Assembly: GCF_026340305.1 (NCBI RefSeq)
Contig: NZ_JAPEPI010000001.1
Coordinates: forward strand, 558,001-622,000
Reading direction: 5' to 3'
Length of the DNA stretch: 64,000 nt
Origin: Streptomyces sp. NBC_01381
GTDB taxonomy: Bacteria; Actinomycetota; Actinomycetes; Streptomycetales; Streptomycetaceae
Shown here: one piece after another, positions 1 to 10,863 of the stretch
Position numbering within the stretch: position 1 is the first letter of the stretch
Layout of the letters: the number at the start of each line of letters is the position of its first letter
Made by a program: the position numbers and the translations under genes
Notes under the pieces: model-generated
Told to the model about the DNA's origin: nothing
Database searches by the model: none
What the model saw: the letters and a program-made list of their open reading frames with translations, nothing else

Positions 1-786
1 GTCCTGCTCGCCGTCCTTGATGCGGCCCCGCCCCCAGTAGGGCACGATCCCCGCCGTCCTCGGCGACAGCAGCATGTTGCGGACCGTGGTCAGGTACCAC
101 TGCTTCGCGCGCACCGGAGCAATACCGGAGTCGGTGAACATGCGGGTCACGCTGGACCAGCTCTCGCCGTCGGTGAATCCAACGATGCCCTTGCGTATCA
201 GCTCGGCCTCGCCAGGCTCGCGAGTGCGGCGGTCTACCTGCCAGCCAAAGGCACGGGTCGGTGGCAGGCTCAGCCCCTCCTGGGCGCGCTGGAGGCGTTC
301 GCGCGAGACTCGGCGGGCTGTGTCGGCGCTGCTCTTGTTGGCCATCGCCATCAGCACCCGCGCCATGGCCTTGCCGTTCTCGGTCATCAAGTCCAGCGAG
401 CCCGTCACCCCGGCGACCGGCCGCCGGTAGTGGTCCACCAGGTCGATCAGGTCCTCAAGGTCGCGTGGCTGGCGGGCCAGGCGGTCCAGGTCGTAGACGA
501 TGATTCCGTCTATGGCGCCGTCCTGGTAGTCCTTCAGCATCTGTCGGAACTCCGGCCGGATCACTCGCCACACGTGACGGCCGTCCGGCAGCTCGATCCG
601 CTTGCGCTTGTAGGCGGACGTGTCGTTCTCCGGGTAGATCTTGCCGACCGTCCAGCCTAAGCGCTTGGCGAGTTGTTCTACGTCCTCCCGCTGCCGGGTG
701 ACGCCCTTCTCTTCCTCCGTCGGGTCCAGCGAGATCCGTACGTACCCACCTGCGTGCTGCGGCTTCCGGCTACTCGAAGTCTCCAT
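1..786 (-). CDS. large serine recombinase/integrase (3' end outside window)
   Basis: About 262 N-terminal residues are visible; the gene runs off the left edge. The resolvase-type catalytic domain begins YVRIS (nucleophile Ser19), followed by the NDTSAYK and VYDLDRLAR segments, the SLDLMTENGKAMARVLMAMA helix region and then the start of the Recombinase domain (EAELIRKGI, then LLSPRTAGIVPYWG). This is the layout of phage and ICE serine integrases that cut attP and attB and exchange strands in the cell's DNA. The ATG at 786 has no clear Shine-Dalgarno sequence, so translation may be leaderless. The 5' end abuts a broken ATPase gene, which suggests the att junction lies just upstream. Confidence 0.9.
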   Translation of the reverse strand, partial: METSSSRKPQHAGGYVRISLDPTEEEKGVTRQREDVEQLAKRLGWTVGKIYPENDTSAYKRKRIELPDGRHVWRVIRPEFRQMLKDYQDGAIDGIIVYDLDRLARQPRDLEDLIDLVDHYRRPVAGVTGSLDLMTENGKAMARVLMAMANKSSADTARRVSRERLQRAQEGLSLPPTRAFGWQVDRRTREPGEAELIRKGIVGFTDGESWSSVTRMFTDSGIAPVRAKQWYLTTVRNMLLSPRTAGIVPYWGRGRIKDGEQD

Positions 787-980
787 GAATCGAGCGTACT
801 TACAGACGTAGCTAGCTCCGACGTGCAGAGGGTCGCCGGCATCACCAGTGGCTCGCGGTCGAGGGTGCGGAGGACTGTGCGTACGAAGTCCCGGCAGATC
901 TTGGGGGATGTCGCGTCCGCCGGGGTGAAGAGGCTGTAGTCGTAGGTGAGTTGCGCTGAGCGGGTCGGGGCAGGGGGCAT
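678..980 (-). pseudogene. HATPase anti-sigma-like ATP-binding protein, truncated by integration
   Basis: Translation from ATG 980 gives MPPAPTRSAQLTYD, then DATSPKICRDFVRTVL and TLCTSELATSV. This matches the N-terminal third of Streptomyces regulatory ATP-binding proteins (HATPase_c_2, RsbW-like), whose usual continuation is TSELATNVIRHA with the metal-binding Asn. After the SELAT block the homology stops and the frame runs into integrase sequence to a stop at 678, so the ATP-binding N and G boxes are missing. The gene is divergent from the XRE/DUF397 genes, the usual whiJ-type arrangement, and is probably non-functional. Confidence 0.65.
790..830. other. probable att junction of the serine-integrase element
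   Basis: Sequence to the right of this interval encodes a normal ATP-binding-protein N-terminus on the minus strand as far as the LCTSELAT block. Sequence to the left belongs to the integrase gene. The switch falls around the palindromic AGCTAGCT. Large serine integrases usually lie beside one attachment site, so this is the likely attL or attR. The exact crossover cannot be fixed without the other end of the element. Confidence 0.5.
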
Positions 981-1233
981 GGCGGATTCTCCCGTCGGGA
1001 GGGTGAGGGGCCCTTGCCGGGCGATGGCGTTGCCCGTGGGTCCCTGGCAGGGACCTCGGGTGCCTTTCGGCTTGATCGGCTTGTGGGCAGGGGGAGTTGA
1101 ATGACTTCGGTGAGTTACCGATGCCACACTTACGGTAGAGGTGCAGGGCTCTCAATCTCAACCCATTCGCTACTTCTGGTGGACCAACTCCGTTGGCCAG
1201 GGCAGACTTTGGGCGAACCGGCAAGGAGACCAC

Positions 1234-2115
1234 GTGGGACTGCGCACGACGATCAGCGAACGCCAGCGACGCCTCGGCTTTGAGCTCAAACAGCTGCGCG
1301 AACACGCAAGGTTGACCGCGGGCGAAGCGGCTGTACGGATCAGCATGAGCCGTGCGCAGCTCAGCCACATCGAGCTGGGCCGCACGTCCATCCTGACCGA
1401 GCGGCTGCTAGACCTCTGCCGCACTTACGGTTGCACAGACAAACCCCATATCGAGGCGCTTGTCTCGATGTCCGAAGCATCCGGCAAGGGCTGGTGGAGC
1501 GCGTACAGGAAGCTCATGGGCCCCGGAGCGCTCAATCTCGCCGAGTTGGAGTCGGAGGCCCGAGCGATCCGGGCGCACGAGTCGTTGTTCATCCCCGGCC
1601 TCTTCCAGACCGCCGACTACGCGCAAGCCATCTTCAGCAGCCCCAAGTTGGGCTTCGAGAACATCGAGTCGGGCCTGAAGTTCCGCATGGAGAGGCAGCA
1701 GATCCTCACCGGCGAGAACCCGCCGTCTGTGCATGCCGTCATCCATGAGGCAGCGCTACACATGCGGTTCGGCCGCCCCCAGGTCGTACGCGACCAGTTG
1801 CTCCGGCTGATCGAGCTGGCACGCCTGCCGAACGTGACCATCCAGATCTATCCGTTCAGCGCACAGGCCTACGCGGCGATCAGCGGCAACTTCGCCCACA
1901 TCATCCCGAGTACCCCACGACTCGGCACCGTCGTACTCGAACAGCCATTGGGTGCAGGCTATTTGACCGAGCAGCCCCAGCTTCAGCACTACAGCGACCT
2001 CTTCGACCGGCTCGCCGAGAACTCCCTCGCCCCCGTCAACGTATCGTTGGCCCCGGAAGCACAGTCGGTGAAGGACTCGCTGGGGCTCATCCAGCACCTC
2101 CTCTACACCCTCTAG
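1234..2115 (+). CDS. XRE-family regulator with DUF5753 domain (whiJ type)
   Basis: DNA-binding regulator of 293 residues. An N-terminal helix-turn-helix (residues about 10-65, with AAVRISMSRAQLSHIELGR) is followed by the DUF5753 domain typical of Streptomyces WhiJ-like proteins. The GTG at 1234 is chosen because AAGGAG lies 6 nt upstream; the open frame extends to 1141 but that extension lacks family features. Two DUF397 genes follow immediately. In this family a regulator, a small DUF397 partner and an anti-sigma-like ATPase act together in developmental or antibiotic control. Here the ATPase partner is truncated. Confidence 0.88.
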   Translation: MGLRTTISERQRRLGFELKQLREHARLTAGEAAVRISMSRAQLSHIELGRTSILTERLLDLCRTYGCTDKPHIEALVSMSEASGKGWWSAYRKLMGPGALNLAELESEARAIRAHESLFIPGLFQTADYAQAIFSSPKLGFENIESGLKFRMERQQILTGENPPSVHAVIHEAALHMRFGRPQVVRDQLLRLIELARLPNVTIQIYPFSAQAYAAISGNFAHIIPSTPRLGTVVLEQPLGAGYLTEQPQLQHYSDLFDRLAENSLAPVNVSLAPEAQSVKDSLGLIQHLLYTL

Positions 2116-2125
2116 GGAGGCCCAG

Positions 2126-2323
2126 ATGCCCGGACTGGACTGGCAGAAGTCGTCATACAGCGGCGGCCCCGAAGGCAACTGCCTCTACGTCGCCGCCGAG
2201 TCGGACGGAACGATCCACCTCCGCGAGAGCGACGCCCCGCACGAGATCCTCACTGCGGCCCCCGCCCAACTGACCGCTCTACTGGATCACATCAAGCGGG
2301 AGCCTCGTCGACCTGCTCCTTGA
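2126..2323 (+). CDS. DUF397 small protein
   Basis: A 65-residue protein with the DUF397 signature: a LDWQKSSYSG opening, GNCLYVA and an RESDAP segment near the C-terminus. It starts 10 nt after the XRE gene behind GGGAGG, so it is in the same operon. DUF397 proteins are cytoplasmic partners of WhiJ-like regulators; the biochemical role is not settled. Confidence 0.88.
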   Translation: MPGLDWQKSSYSGGPEGNCLYVAAESDGTIHLRESDAPHEILTAAPAQLTALLDHIKREPRRPAP

Positions 2324-2353
2324 GCCCGCTCAACACCCACTAGGGAGGATCGG

Positions 2354-2545
2354 ATGCCGGAACTGAACTGGCAGAAGTCGAGTTTCAGCGAAGACCAGGC
2401 GAACTGCCTCTACATTGCGGCCGTCCCCGGCGGAACCGTCCGCTTCCGCGAGAGCGACGCCCCGGACGAGATCCTGACCACCGCCCACGCCCAACTGACC
2501 GCCCTCCTCACCCACCTCAAGCACCAGGCCCCGCGTCAAGGTTGA
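2354..2545 (+). CDS. DUF397 small protein, second copy
   Basis: A 63-residue paralogue of the upstream gene (LNWQKSSFS, ANCLYIA, RESDAPDEIL), with TAGGGAGGATCGG in front of its ATG. The two copies agree over most of their length, so they look like a tandem duplication. It is probably cotranscribed with the XRE gene. Confidence 0.88.
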   Translation: MPELNWQKSSFSEDQANCLYIAAVPGGTVRFRESDAPDEILTTAHAQLTALLTHLKHQAPRQG

Positions 2546-2681
2546 GCCGGCCACCGGCCCTCGGGCAGGACGCCCGGCCTGGTGGGGGCGGGTGGGTGGG
2601 GACGAGGCGGCGCCCCAAAGCGCAGGGAGGTTGCACCCCGGCAGCTCAGCCGCACGCAGCCTCAGTCGCCCGCACCCAACC

Positions 2682-3176
2682 TCAGCCCCCCGCGTGCAAC
2701 CCCCGATGCAACTCCCTGATCTCATCGGAGAGTTCCGGCGCAGGCCCCGACACCACCGCGCCCGGTACGACCTCCTGGATAGGCAGCGCCGCCACCGGCC
2801 CCGCCGGGGCCGAGAACTCCTCCAGCCATGTCACCAGTTGCGCCGACGAAGCCGCGTACACGATCCGGCCCAGGCCCACCCAGCCATGCGCCGCCGCACA
2901 CATCGGGCAGTGTTCGCCCGAGGTGTAGACCGTCGACGAAGCGCGCTCCGCCACGGAGAGATGCTCCGCCGACCAGCGGGCGATCTCGAACTCCGGGTGG
3001 CGGGTGTGGTCGCCGCCCGCCACGCGGTTGCGGTCCTCGAACAGGACCTTGCCCTCCGCCGAGAGCAGGAGCGAGCCGAAGGGTTCGTCGCCCGCTTCCA
3101 GGGCCTCCCTCGCCAGAGCCACGCAGCGGCGCAGGTGTCGTACGTCCGTGTCGGACAGCTCGGGCAGCGTCGGCAT
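2682..3176 (-). CDS. cytidine/deoxycytidylate-type deaminase
   Basis: A zinc-dependent deaminase of about 164 residues. The HPEFE motif supplies the zinc His and catalytic Glu, and SGEHCPMCAAA supplies the two zinc cysteines. The fold and DEPFGSLLL opening suit guanine/cytosine-type nucleoside or base deaminases; the exact substrate cannot be told. ATG 3176 overlaps the TGA of the upstream gene (TGATG), implying translational coupling. A GTG at 3191 is an alternative start. Confidence 0.85.
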   Translation of the reverse strand: MPTLPELSDTDVRHLRRCVALAREALEAGDEPFGSLLLSAEGKVLFEDRNRVAGGDHTRHPEFEIARWSAEHLSVAERASSTVYTSGEHCPMCAAAHGWVGLGRIVYAASSAQLVTWLEEFSAPAGPVAALPIQEVVPGAVVSGPAPELSDEIRELHRGLHAGG

Positions 3177-3712
3177 CAGGACTCCGTCCACGTGCGCAGC
3201 AGCCCCTCGCGGTCCGATGCCCGCGGCGTGCTCCCCCCATTACCCCGGCCCCAGTCCGCCATCGCCGCCAGCGTCGTGTGCAGGGTGCCCGCGCCCTCCG
3301 TCAGGCGGGTGAGGAGTTCCAGGGAGAGGTCGTGCTCCGCCTGGGAGTAGCCGATCGCCGCCGCCGTGTACACCGTCAGCTCCGTGTCGCCGCCCTCGGC
3401 GTCCGTAACCCGCAAGGTCATGGTCGGGGCCTCCTCCGTACCCAGGCCCACCCCAAGCGCCAGGTCAAGCAGCATGCCCACGTTCCGCTTCACCGTCTGG
3501 CCCACCGCGCCCACGTTCCGCCTCATGGACTTCACCGGGACGCCCGCCGCCGTCAGCGTGTGTACGTCCTCCCAGGGGAAGAAGGCCTCCTGCCCGTCCC
3601 CCAGGGCCATCACGCCCTCCGGCGTCAGCCGCGCGCCGGGAGCCAGACCCGACGGCTTCGCGCCTACGTACACATCGCCCTCGGCGATCCAGAACAGCCC
3701 CACCATGGCCAT
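3176..3712 (-). CDS. hypothetical protein coupled to the deaminase
   Basis: A 178-residue soluble protein I cannot assign. It opens MVGLFWIAEGDVYVGAKPSG and has a PH-like or GRAM-like beta-rich feel (EAFFPWEDVHTL), then a helical C-terminal half. Start could be either of two ATGs 6 nt apart. It overlaps the deaminase start by one base, so the two are likely made together. Confidence 0.7.
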   Translation of the reverse strand: MAMVGLFWIAEGDVYVGAKPSGLAPGARLTPEGVMALGDGQEAFFPWEDVHTLTAAGVPVKSMRRNVGAVGQTVKRNVGMLLDLALGVGLGTEEAPTMTLRVTDAEGGDTELTVYTAAAIGYSQAEHDLSLELLTRLTEGAGTLHTTLAAMADWGRGNGGSTPRASDREGLLRTWTES

Positions 3713-3820
3713 GGAAATCCACTTCCCCGCAAATGTTCAGATCTTGGTCGACCGGCGCAACGCGCGTCGGGGCCGAGAGGTTCCCACCTCCCGGCCCCGA
3801 CAAGTCACGGCACAGAAAAA

Positions 3821-4270
3821 CTACTGCTCCGGCGACCGCTTCGGGCGCCACACCACCAGCGCGCTCGCCTGCTGCACGTCCTGGTACGGGACGAGATCGC
3901 GACGGTACGAGGCGTGCACCGCCGCTTCACGTTGCTGCATGGCGACGGCGGCTCCCTCCACGGCCGCGGAGAGCTCCGCGACACGGGATTGGAGGGCCGC
4001 CACCTGGTGCTCCAGCTCGATGATGCGCTTGATGCCGGCGAGGTTGATGCCCTCCTCCTGCGACAACTGCTGGACGGTGCGCAGCAGTTCGATGTCGCGG
4101 GCGGAGTAGCGCCGGCCCCGGCCCGCCGTGCGGTCGGGCGAGACCAGGCCGAGGCGGTCGTACTGGCGCAGCGTCTGCGGGTGGAGCCCGCTCAGCTGTG
4201 CCGCGACCGAGATGACGTAGACCGGCGTCTCATCGGTCAACTGGTAGGGATTTCGACGACGGCCGTCCAT
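3821..4270 (-). CDS. hspR: HspR, MerR-family heat-shock repressor
   Basis: A 149-residue MerR-type repressor: a winged HTH (VYVISVAAQLSGLHPQTLRQYDR) at residues about 17-85, then a coiled-coil region (EHQVAALQSRVAEL). In Streptomyces HspR binds HAIR operators upstream of dnaK with DnaK as corepressor, giving feedback on chaperone levels. It is the last gene of the dnaK-grpE-dnaJ-hspR operon and starts 1 nt after dnaJ ends. Two HAIR sites are visible upstream of dnaK. Confidence 0.96.
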   Translation of the reverse strand: MDGRRRNPYQLTDETPVYVISVAAQLSGLHPQTLRQYDRLGLVSPDRTAGRGRRYSARDIELLRTVQQLSQEEGINLAGIKRIIELEHQVAALQSRVAELSAAVEGAAVAMQQREAAVHASYRRDLVPYQDVQQASALVVWRPKRSPEQ

Positions 4271-4271
4271 C

Positions 4272-5474
4272 TCATGCTCCCTTCGCGGCCTGGAACAGTT
4301 CTGCCCGCGGATCGTCGTCCGCAGTCGCCTTGCGGTAGGACTCCAGGGCTTCCTTCGCCGACTCGCTCAACGACGTCGGGACGGACACCTCCACCGTCAC
4401 CAGCAGGTCGCCTCGCGAGCCGTCCTTGCGGACCGCTCCCTTTCCACGCGCCCGCATCGTACGGCCGTTGGGGGTCCCCGGCGGCAACTTCAAAGTCACC
4501 GGGGGCCCGCCGAGCGTCGGCACCTTGACCTCGCCGCCCAGCGCCGCCTCCGGATACGTCACCGGAACCGTCACCGTCAGGTTGTCGCCCTTGCGGCCGA
4601 AGACCGGGTGGGCGTCGACGTGGACGACCACGTACAAGTCGCCGCCCGGACCGCCCCGTTCACCGGGGCCGCCCTTGCCTCGCAAGCGAATGCGCTGGCC
4701 GTCGCTGACGCCCGCCGGAATGCGCACCTGCATCGTGCGCGACGACTTCGCCCTGCCCGAGCCCTTGCAGACCTCGCAAGGAGTCTCGGCGATCAGGCCG
4801 CGGCCCTTGCAGTCCACGCAGGGGTCGGTCAACGAAAAACCGCCGCCGCCGCCCCGCGAGACCTGGCCCGTGCCGACGCAGGTCGGGCACACGCGCGGTG
4901 TGCCGTTCTTGTCGCCGGTTCCGGAACAGGCCTTGCAGGGCGCCTGGGAAGACATGCGGAGCGGGACCGTGGCCCCGTCCACCGCCTCCGTGAAGCTCAG
5001 CGTGACCTCGGACTCGATGTCCTGGCCGCGCCTGGGCTGCGTACGCGTGCCGGTCCCGGCACCCGCACCGCCCCGGTTGAACAGGCCCCCGAAGACGTCA
5101 CCGAGACCGCCGCCGAAGCCGCCGCCGGCACCGCCCGCTCCACCGCCGCCCGGGGCGCCGCCTCCGAAGAGGTCGCCCAGGTCGAAGTTGAACGAGCCGC
5201 CGCCGCCCGCTCCGGGGCCGGCCCTGAAGCCGCCGTTGCCGAAGAGAGCACGCGCTTCGTCGTACTCCTTGCGCTTCTTGGGGTCCCCGAGGACGTCGTT
5301 CGCCTCGGAGATCTCCTTGAAGCGCTCTTCCGCCTTGGCGTTGCCCTTGTTGGCGTCCGGGTGGTTCTCGCGGGCGAGTTTCCGGTACGCCTTCTTGATC
5401 TCGGCCTCGGTGGCGTCCTTGGGGACGCCGAGGACCTTGTAGTAGTCCTTCTCGATGAAGTCCTTCGTGCTCAT
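4272..5474 (-). CDS. dnaJ: chaperone DnaJ
   Basis: A full-length 400-residue type I Hsp40. The J domain has HPD at residues 38-40, followed by a long Gly/Phe-rich linker, four CxxCxGxG zinc repeats (CKACSGTG, CPTCVGTG, CVDCKGRG, CEVCKGSG) and the C-terminal substrate-binding beta domains. It delivers unfolded clients to DnaK and stimulates ATP hydrolysis. Third gene of the heat-shock operon. Confidence 0.98.
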   Translation of the reverse strand: MSTKDFIEKDYYKVLGVPKDATEAEIKKAYRKLARENHPDANKGNAKAEERFKEISEANDVLGDPKKRKEYDEARALFGNGGFRAGPGAGGGGSFNFDLGDLFGGGAPGGGGAGGAGGGFGGGLGDVFGGLFNRGGAGAGTGTRTQPRRGQDIESEVTLSFTEAVDGATVPLRMSSQAPCKACSGTGDKNGTPRVCPTCVGTGQVSRGGGGGFSLTDPCVDCKGRGLIAETPCEVCKGSGRAKSSRTMQVRIPAGVSDGQRIRLRGKGGPGERGGPGGDLYVVVHVDAHPVFGRKGDNLTVTVPVTYPEAALGGEVKVPTLGGPPVTLKLPPGTPNGRTMRARGKGAVRKDGSRGDLLVTVEVSVPTSLSESAKEALESYRKATADDDPRAELFQAAKGA

Positions 5475-5513
5475 CCCCGACGTCCCTCCTCTCGCTTCAC
5501 CAACACGGTCAGG

Positions 5514-6229
5514 TCAGCCCTCGTCCGGGCCACCGGTCTCCTTGTCCTCCGCCACATCGGCGGAGTCCGCGGAAGCAGCGGCCGCAGCGTCCTCTGCGGC
5601 CCCCTTGACCGGCTGCGCGCCCGGCTGCGGCTCGGCGACGGCCACCCGCGCGGGGCGGATGGTGCGCTCGCCGATCCGGTAGCCCGGCTGCAGGATCGCG
5701 ACGCAGGTCGTCTCGGTGACGTCCGGTGCGTACGAGTGCATCAGGGCCTCGTGGATCGTCGGGTCGAAGGGCTCGCCCTCCTTGCCGAACTGCTGCAGGC
5801 CCAGCTTGGCGACGACCGTCTCCATGGATTCGGCCACCGACTTGAACCCGCCCACCAGCTCGCCGTGCTCACGGGCGCGGCCGATGTCGTCGAGGGTCGG
5901 GAGCAGCTCACCCAGGAGGTTCGCCGCGGCGATCTCCTTGACGGTGACCTTGTCCCGCTCCACCCGACGGCGGTAGTTCTGATACTCGGCCTGCAGCCGC
6001 TGGAGGTCCGCCGTGCGCTCGTTGAGCGCGGTGCGCACCTGGTCCAGCTGGGCGGTCAGACCCACGTCTTGTGCAGACGTCTTGCTCGCTGCGTCCCCGG
6101 CCGGGGCCGCCGGGCCCTCCGCGATGGAGGGCTCGGCGGCCTTCGGCGCCGCGTCATCAGGGGTGGCGCCGGAGGGGACGTCGGGCTGCTCGGCGCTCTC
6201 GCCGCCGAGGCCCGGGGTCTCCTCAGTCA

Positions 6230-6230
<1 letters not shown>
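5514..6230 (-). CDS. grpE: nucleotide exchange factor GrpE
   Basis: A 238-residue GrpE with an acidic, Ala-rich N-terminus, a long helix (residues about 65-120) and the GrpE signature region (EPFDPTIHEALMH). The C-terminal tail is longer than in E. coli, as is usual in actinomycetes. Its ATG overlaps the dnaK stop (TGATG), so translation is coupled. It releases ADP from DnaK. Confidence 0.97.
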
Positions 6231-8164
<1,934 letters not shown>

Positions 8165-8172
8165 TCAACAGA

Positions 8173-8193
8173 GCTGAGTCGAGGCCGCTCAAC
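8173..8193. promoter_or_regulatory. HAIR element 2 (HspR operator)
   Basis: GCTGAGT, 7 nt, GCTCAAC is a weaker match to the HAIR consensus. It sits 52 nt further upstream than element 1, as in other Streptomyces dnaK promoters that carry several inverted repeats. A TTGACT on the minus strand at 8163-8168 may be the -35 box. Confidence 0.7.
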
Positions 8194-8250
8194 TCTTATC
8201 CCGTGCTTACGCGCAACTCGGTGCCGGCAGCTCGTTGTCTGCGGGTCCGA

Positions 8251-8281
8251 CGTGGCTGGTCGCGCAGTTCCCCGCGCCCCT
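8251..8281. repeat. dispersed Streptomyces intergenic repeat, copy 1
   Basis: A 31-nt string beginning CGTGGCTGGTCGCGCAG and ending GCGCCCCT recurs exactly at 50515-50545. Both copies are intergenic and are followed by a GC hairpin built from the GCGCCCC end. The rest of the 8142-8454 gap holds the dnaK promoter and the promoter of the next gene; no other gene is seen. Confidence 0.75.
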
Positions 8282-8454
8282 GACGGGGCCTCCCTTGCGG
8301 CACCTCAAGGGGCGCGACGCGGCAAGGGTTGCCTGAGCGACGCAGATCACCGTTGGGCTGGCTACAGTGCGGCGGAGTAAGTGGGTAGTCTCAGACGGAC
8401 TGCATAAGTTACCGCTTAGTAATAGTTCGCCTCGCAGGCCCGAGGAGCCCCCAA

Positions 8455-10740
8455 ATGCAACTCGCCGCGATCATCGTGTCGCTGGTTCTCATCGCGGTCG
8501 GCTTCGCGCTGTTCGGCCGAGCCATCGTGCAGATCTACCAGTTCATGCGGCTCGGTCAGAGCGTGCCCGCCGGCACCCGCACCGACCAGCCCGTGCAGCG
8601 CACCATCACGGTGGCCAAGGAGTTCCTCGGCCACACCCGAATGAACCGCTGGGGCATCGTCGGTGTCGCGCACTGGTTCGTGGCGGTGGGCTTCTTCTCG
8701 CTGCTCCTGACGATCGTCAACGCCATCGGCCAGCTCTTCCAGGCCGACTGGATGCTGCCGATCATCGGCGAGTGGGCGCCGTACAACGTCTTCGTCGAGT
8801 TCCTCGGCACGATGACGCTGCTCGGCATCGCGACGCTGATCGTCATCCGGCAGCTGAGCAAGCCCGACAACAAGCCGGGCCGCAAGTCCCGCTTCGCGGG
8901 CTCCAAGAAGGGCCAGGCGTACTTCGTCGAGGCCGTCATCCTCATCGTCGGCGTCTGCATCTTCATGCTGCACGCCCTTGAGGGCGCCCAGCACCACGTG
9001 GACAGCTACGAGGCGTCGTTCTTCATCTCGTACCCGGTGGTCTCGGCGCTCCAGGACCTCGATGTCTCCACGCTGCAGAACCTCACGTACTTCTTCGCGG
9101 GGCTGAAGGTCGCGACGTCCTTCATCTGGATGATCGTCATCGCGCTCAACACCAACATGGGTGTCGCCTGGCACCGCTTCCTCGCCTTCCCGAACATCTG
9201 GTTCAAGCGCGAGGCCGACGGCTCCACGACCCTCGGTGAGCTCCAGCCCATGACGTCCGGCGGCAAGCCGATCGACTGGGAGGACCCGGCCGACGACGCC
9301 GTGTTCGGTGTCAGCCAGGTCGAGCAGTTCTCCTGGAAGGGCCTGCTCGACTTCAGTACGTGCACCGAGTGCGGCCGCTGCCAGTCGCAGTGCCCCGCCT
9401 GGAACACCGGCAAGCCGCTCTCCCCGAAGCTCCTGATCATGTCGCTGCGCGACCACGCGCACGCCAAGGCCCCCTACCTGCTCGCCGGCGGCGGCAAGGA
9501 CATGGAGGGCAATGAGAAGGCGACGGAGGAGCAGCTCAAGGACGTTCCCGCCGCCGCTCTCGCGGAGGCCGAGCGCCCCCTCATCGGCACCGCCGAGGAG
9601 AACGGCGTCATCGACCCCGACGTCCTGTGGTCCTGCACCTCCTGCGGCGCCTGCGTCGAGCAGTGCCCGGTGGACATCGAGCACATCGACCACATCGTCG
9701 ACATGCGCCGCTACCAGGTGATGATCGAGAGCGCGTTCCCGTCCGAGGCCGGGACGATGCTCAAGAACCTGGAGAAGAAGGGCAACCCCTGGGGCCTGGC
9801 GAAGAAGCAGCGCCTGGAGTGGCTCAAGGAGCTCGACTTCGAGGTGCCGGTCGTCGGCAAGGACATCGAGGACCTCACCGAGGTCGAGTACCTCTACTGG
9901 GTCGGCTGTGCGGGTGCCCTTGAGGACCGCGCCAAGAAGACCACGAAGGCCTTCGCCGAGCTGCTCAACATCGCGGGCGTCAAGTTCGCGATCATGGGCG
10001 GCGACGAGAAGTGCACCGGTGACTCCGCACGCCGCCTGGGCAACGAGCCGCTGTTCCAGCAGCTCGGCCAGGAGAACGTGATGGCGCTGAACATGGCGTT
10101 CGGCGAGGAGCTCGACGACGACGGGAAGGTCACGCCCGAGTCGGCCAAGCCGAAGACGGCGAAGAAGATCGTCGCGACCTGCCCGCACTGCCTCAACACC
10201 ATCGGCAACGAGTACCCGCAGCTCGGCGGCGACTACGAAGTCATCCACCACACGCAGCTGCTCCAGCACCTCGTCGACGAGGGCAAGCTGGTCCCGGTCA
10301 CCCCGGTCGAGGGCATCATCACGTACCACGACCCCTGCTACCTGGGCCGCCACAACAAGATCTACACGCCTCCGCGCGAGATCATCGGCAAGGTGCCGGG
10401 CCTGCGCAACGAGGAGATGCACCGCCACAAGGAGCGCGGCTTCTGCTGTGGCGCCGGTGGTGCGCGGATGTGGATGGAGGAGCGGATCGGCAAGCGCATC
10501 AACGATGAGCGTGTCGACGAGGCGCTCTCGCTCAACCCGGACATCGTCTCCACCGCCTGCCCGTTCTGCCTCGTCATGCTGACCGACTCGGTCAACGGCA
10601 AGAAGAACGACGGCAAGGCCAAGGAGTCGATCACGGTCGTGGACGTCGCGCAGCTGCTCCTCGAGTCCGTGAAGACGCCGGTGGACCCGGAGGGTTCGCA
10701 GGAGACCGCGGACGAGCCGGAGCCCGAGCCGGTGAAGTAG
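8455..10740 (+). CDS. membrane-bound iron-sulfur oxidoreductase, EtfD/HdrD-like
   Basis: A 761-residue protein. The N-terminal half has several membrane segments (MQLAAIIVSLVLIAVGFAL, HWFVAVGFFSLLLTIVNAI and others), like the NarI-type heme-binding module. Two [4Fe-4S] motifs follow (CTECGRCQSQCP near 303, CTSCGACVEQCP near 394), then two CCG domains (TCPHCLN and GFCCGAGGARMWMEE). This layout matches mycobacterial EtfD (Rv0338c), which accepts electrons from electron-transfer flavoprotein during fatty-acid oxidation and passes them to menaquinone. The role here is inferred from that family. It stands alone, with a strong terminator after it. Confidence 0.85.
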   Translation: MQLAAIIVSLVLIAVGFALFGRAIVQIYQFMRLGQSVPAGTRTDQPVQRTITVAKEFLGHTRMNRWGIVGVAHWFVAVGFFSLLLTIVNAIGQLFQADWMLPIIGEWAPYNVFVEFLGTMTLLGIATLIVIRQLSKPDNKPGRKSRFAGSKKGQAYFVEAVILIVGVCIFMLHALEGAQHHVDSYEASFFISYPVVSALQDLDVSTLQNLTYFFAGLKVATSFIWMIVIALNTNMGVAWHRFLAFPNIWFKREADGSTTLGELQPMTSGGKPIDWEDPADDAVFGVSQVEQFSWKGLLDFSTCTECGRCQSQCPAWNTGKPLSPKLLIMSLRDHAHAKAPYLLAGGGKDMEGNEKATEEQLKDVPAAALAEAERPLIGTAEENGVIDPDVLWSCTSCGACVEQCPVDIEHIDHIVDMRRYQVMIESAFPSEAGTMLKNLEKKGNPWGLAKKQRLEWLKELDFEVPVVGKDIEDLTEVEYLYWVGCAGALEDRAKKTTKAFAELLNIAGVKFAIMGGDEKCTGDSARRLGNEPLFQQLGQENVMALNMAFGEELDDDGKVTPESAKPKTAKKIVATCPHCLNTIGNEYPQLGGDYEVIHHTQLLQHLVDEGKLVPVTPVEGIITYHDPCYLGRHNKIYTPPREIIGKVPGLRNEEMHRHKERGFCCGAGGARMWMEERIGKRINDERVDEALSLNPDIVSTACPFCLVMLTDSVNGKKNDGKAKESITVVDVAQLLLESVKTPVDPEGSQETADEPEPEPVK

Positions 10741-10758
10741 CTCCCGCTGCCAGCGTTT

Positions 10759-10794
10759 CAGGCCGGTTCCGCCCTTGCAGGCGGGACCGGCCTG
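10759..10794 (+). terminator. rho-independent-type hairpin
   Basis: CAGGCCGGTTCCGCC, 6-nt loop, GGCGGGACCGGCCTG: a 15-bp stem with one mismatch, 18 nt after the reductase stop. The T-tract is weak, as is common in Streptomyces. Confidence 0.8.
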
Positions 10795-10863
10795 TTGCGT
10801 CCTGCCGGAACGGGAGCATCATGTGCAGGTTGTTGTCTCAAGGGGCGGTCGAGGTCAGGGTTG

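Noticed and set aside
8416..10428. 670-codon minus frame opposite the iron-sulfur reductase
   Set aside because: Shadow frame; the plus strand has two ferredoxin motifs and CCG domains.
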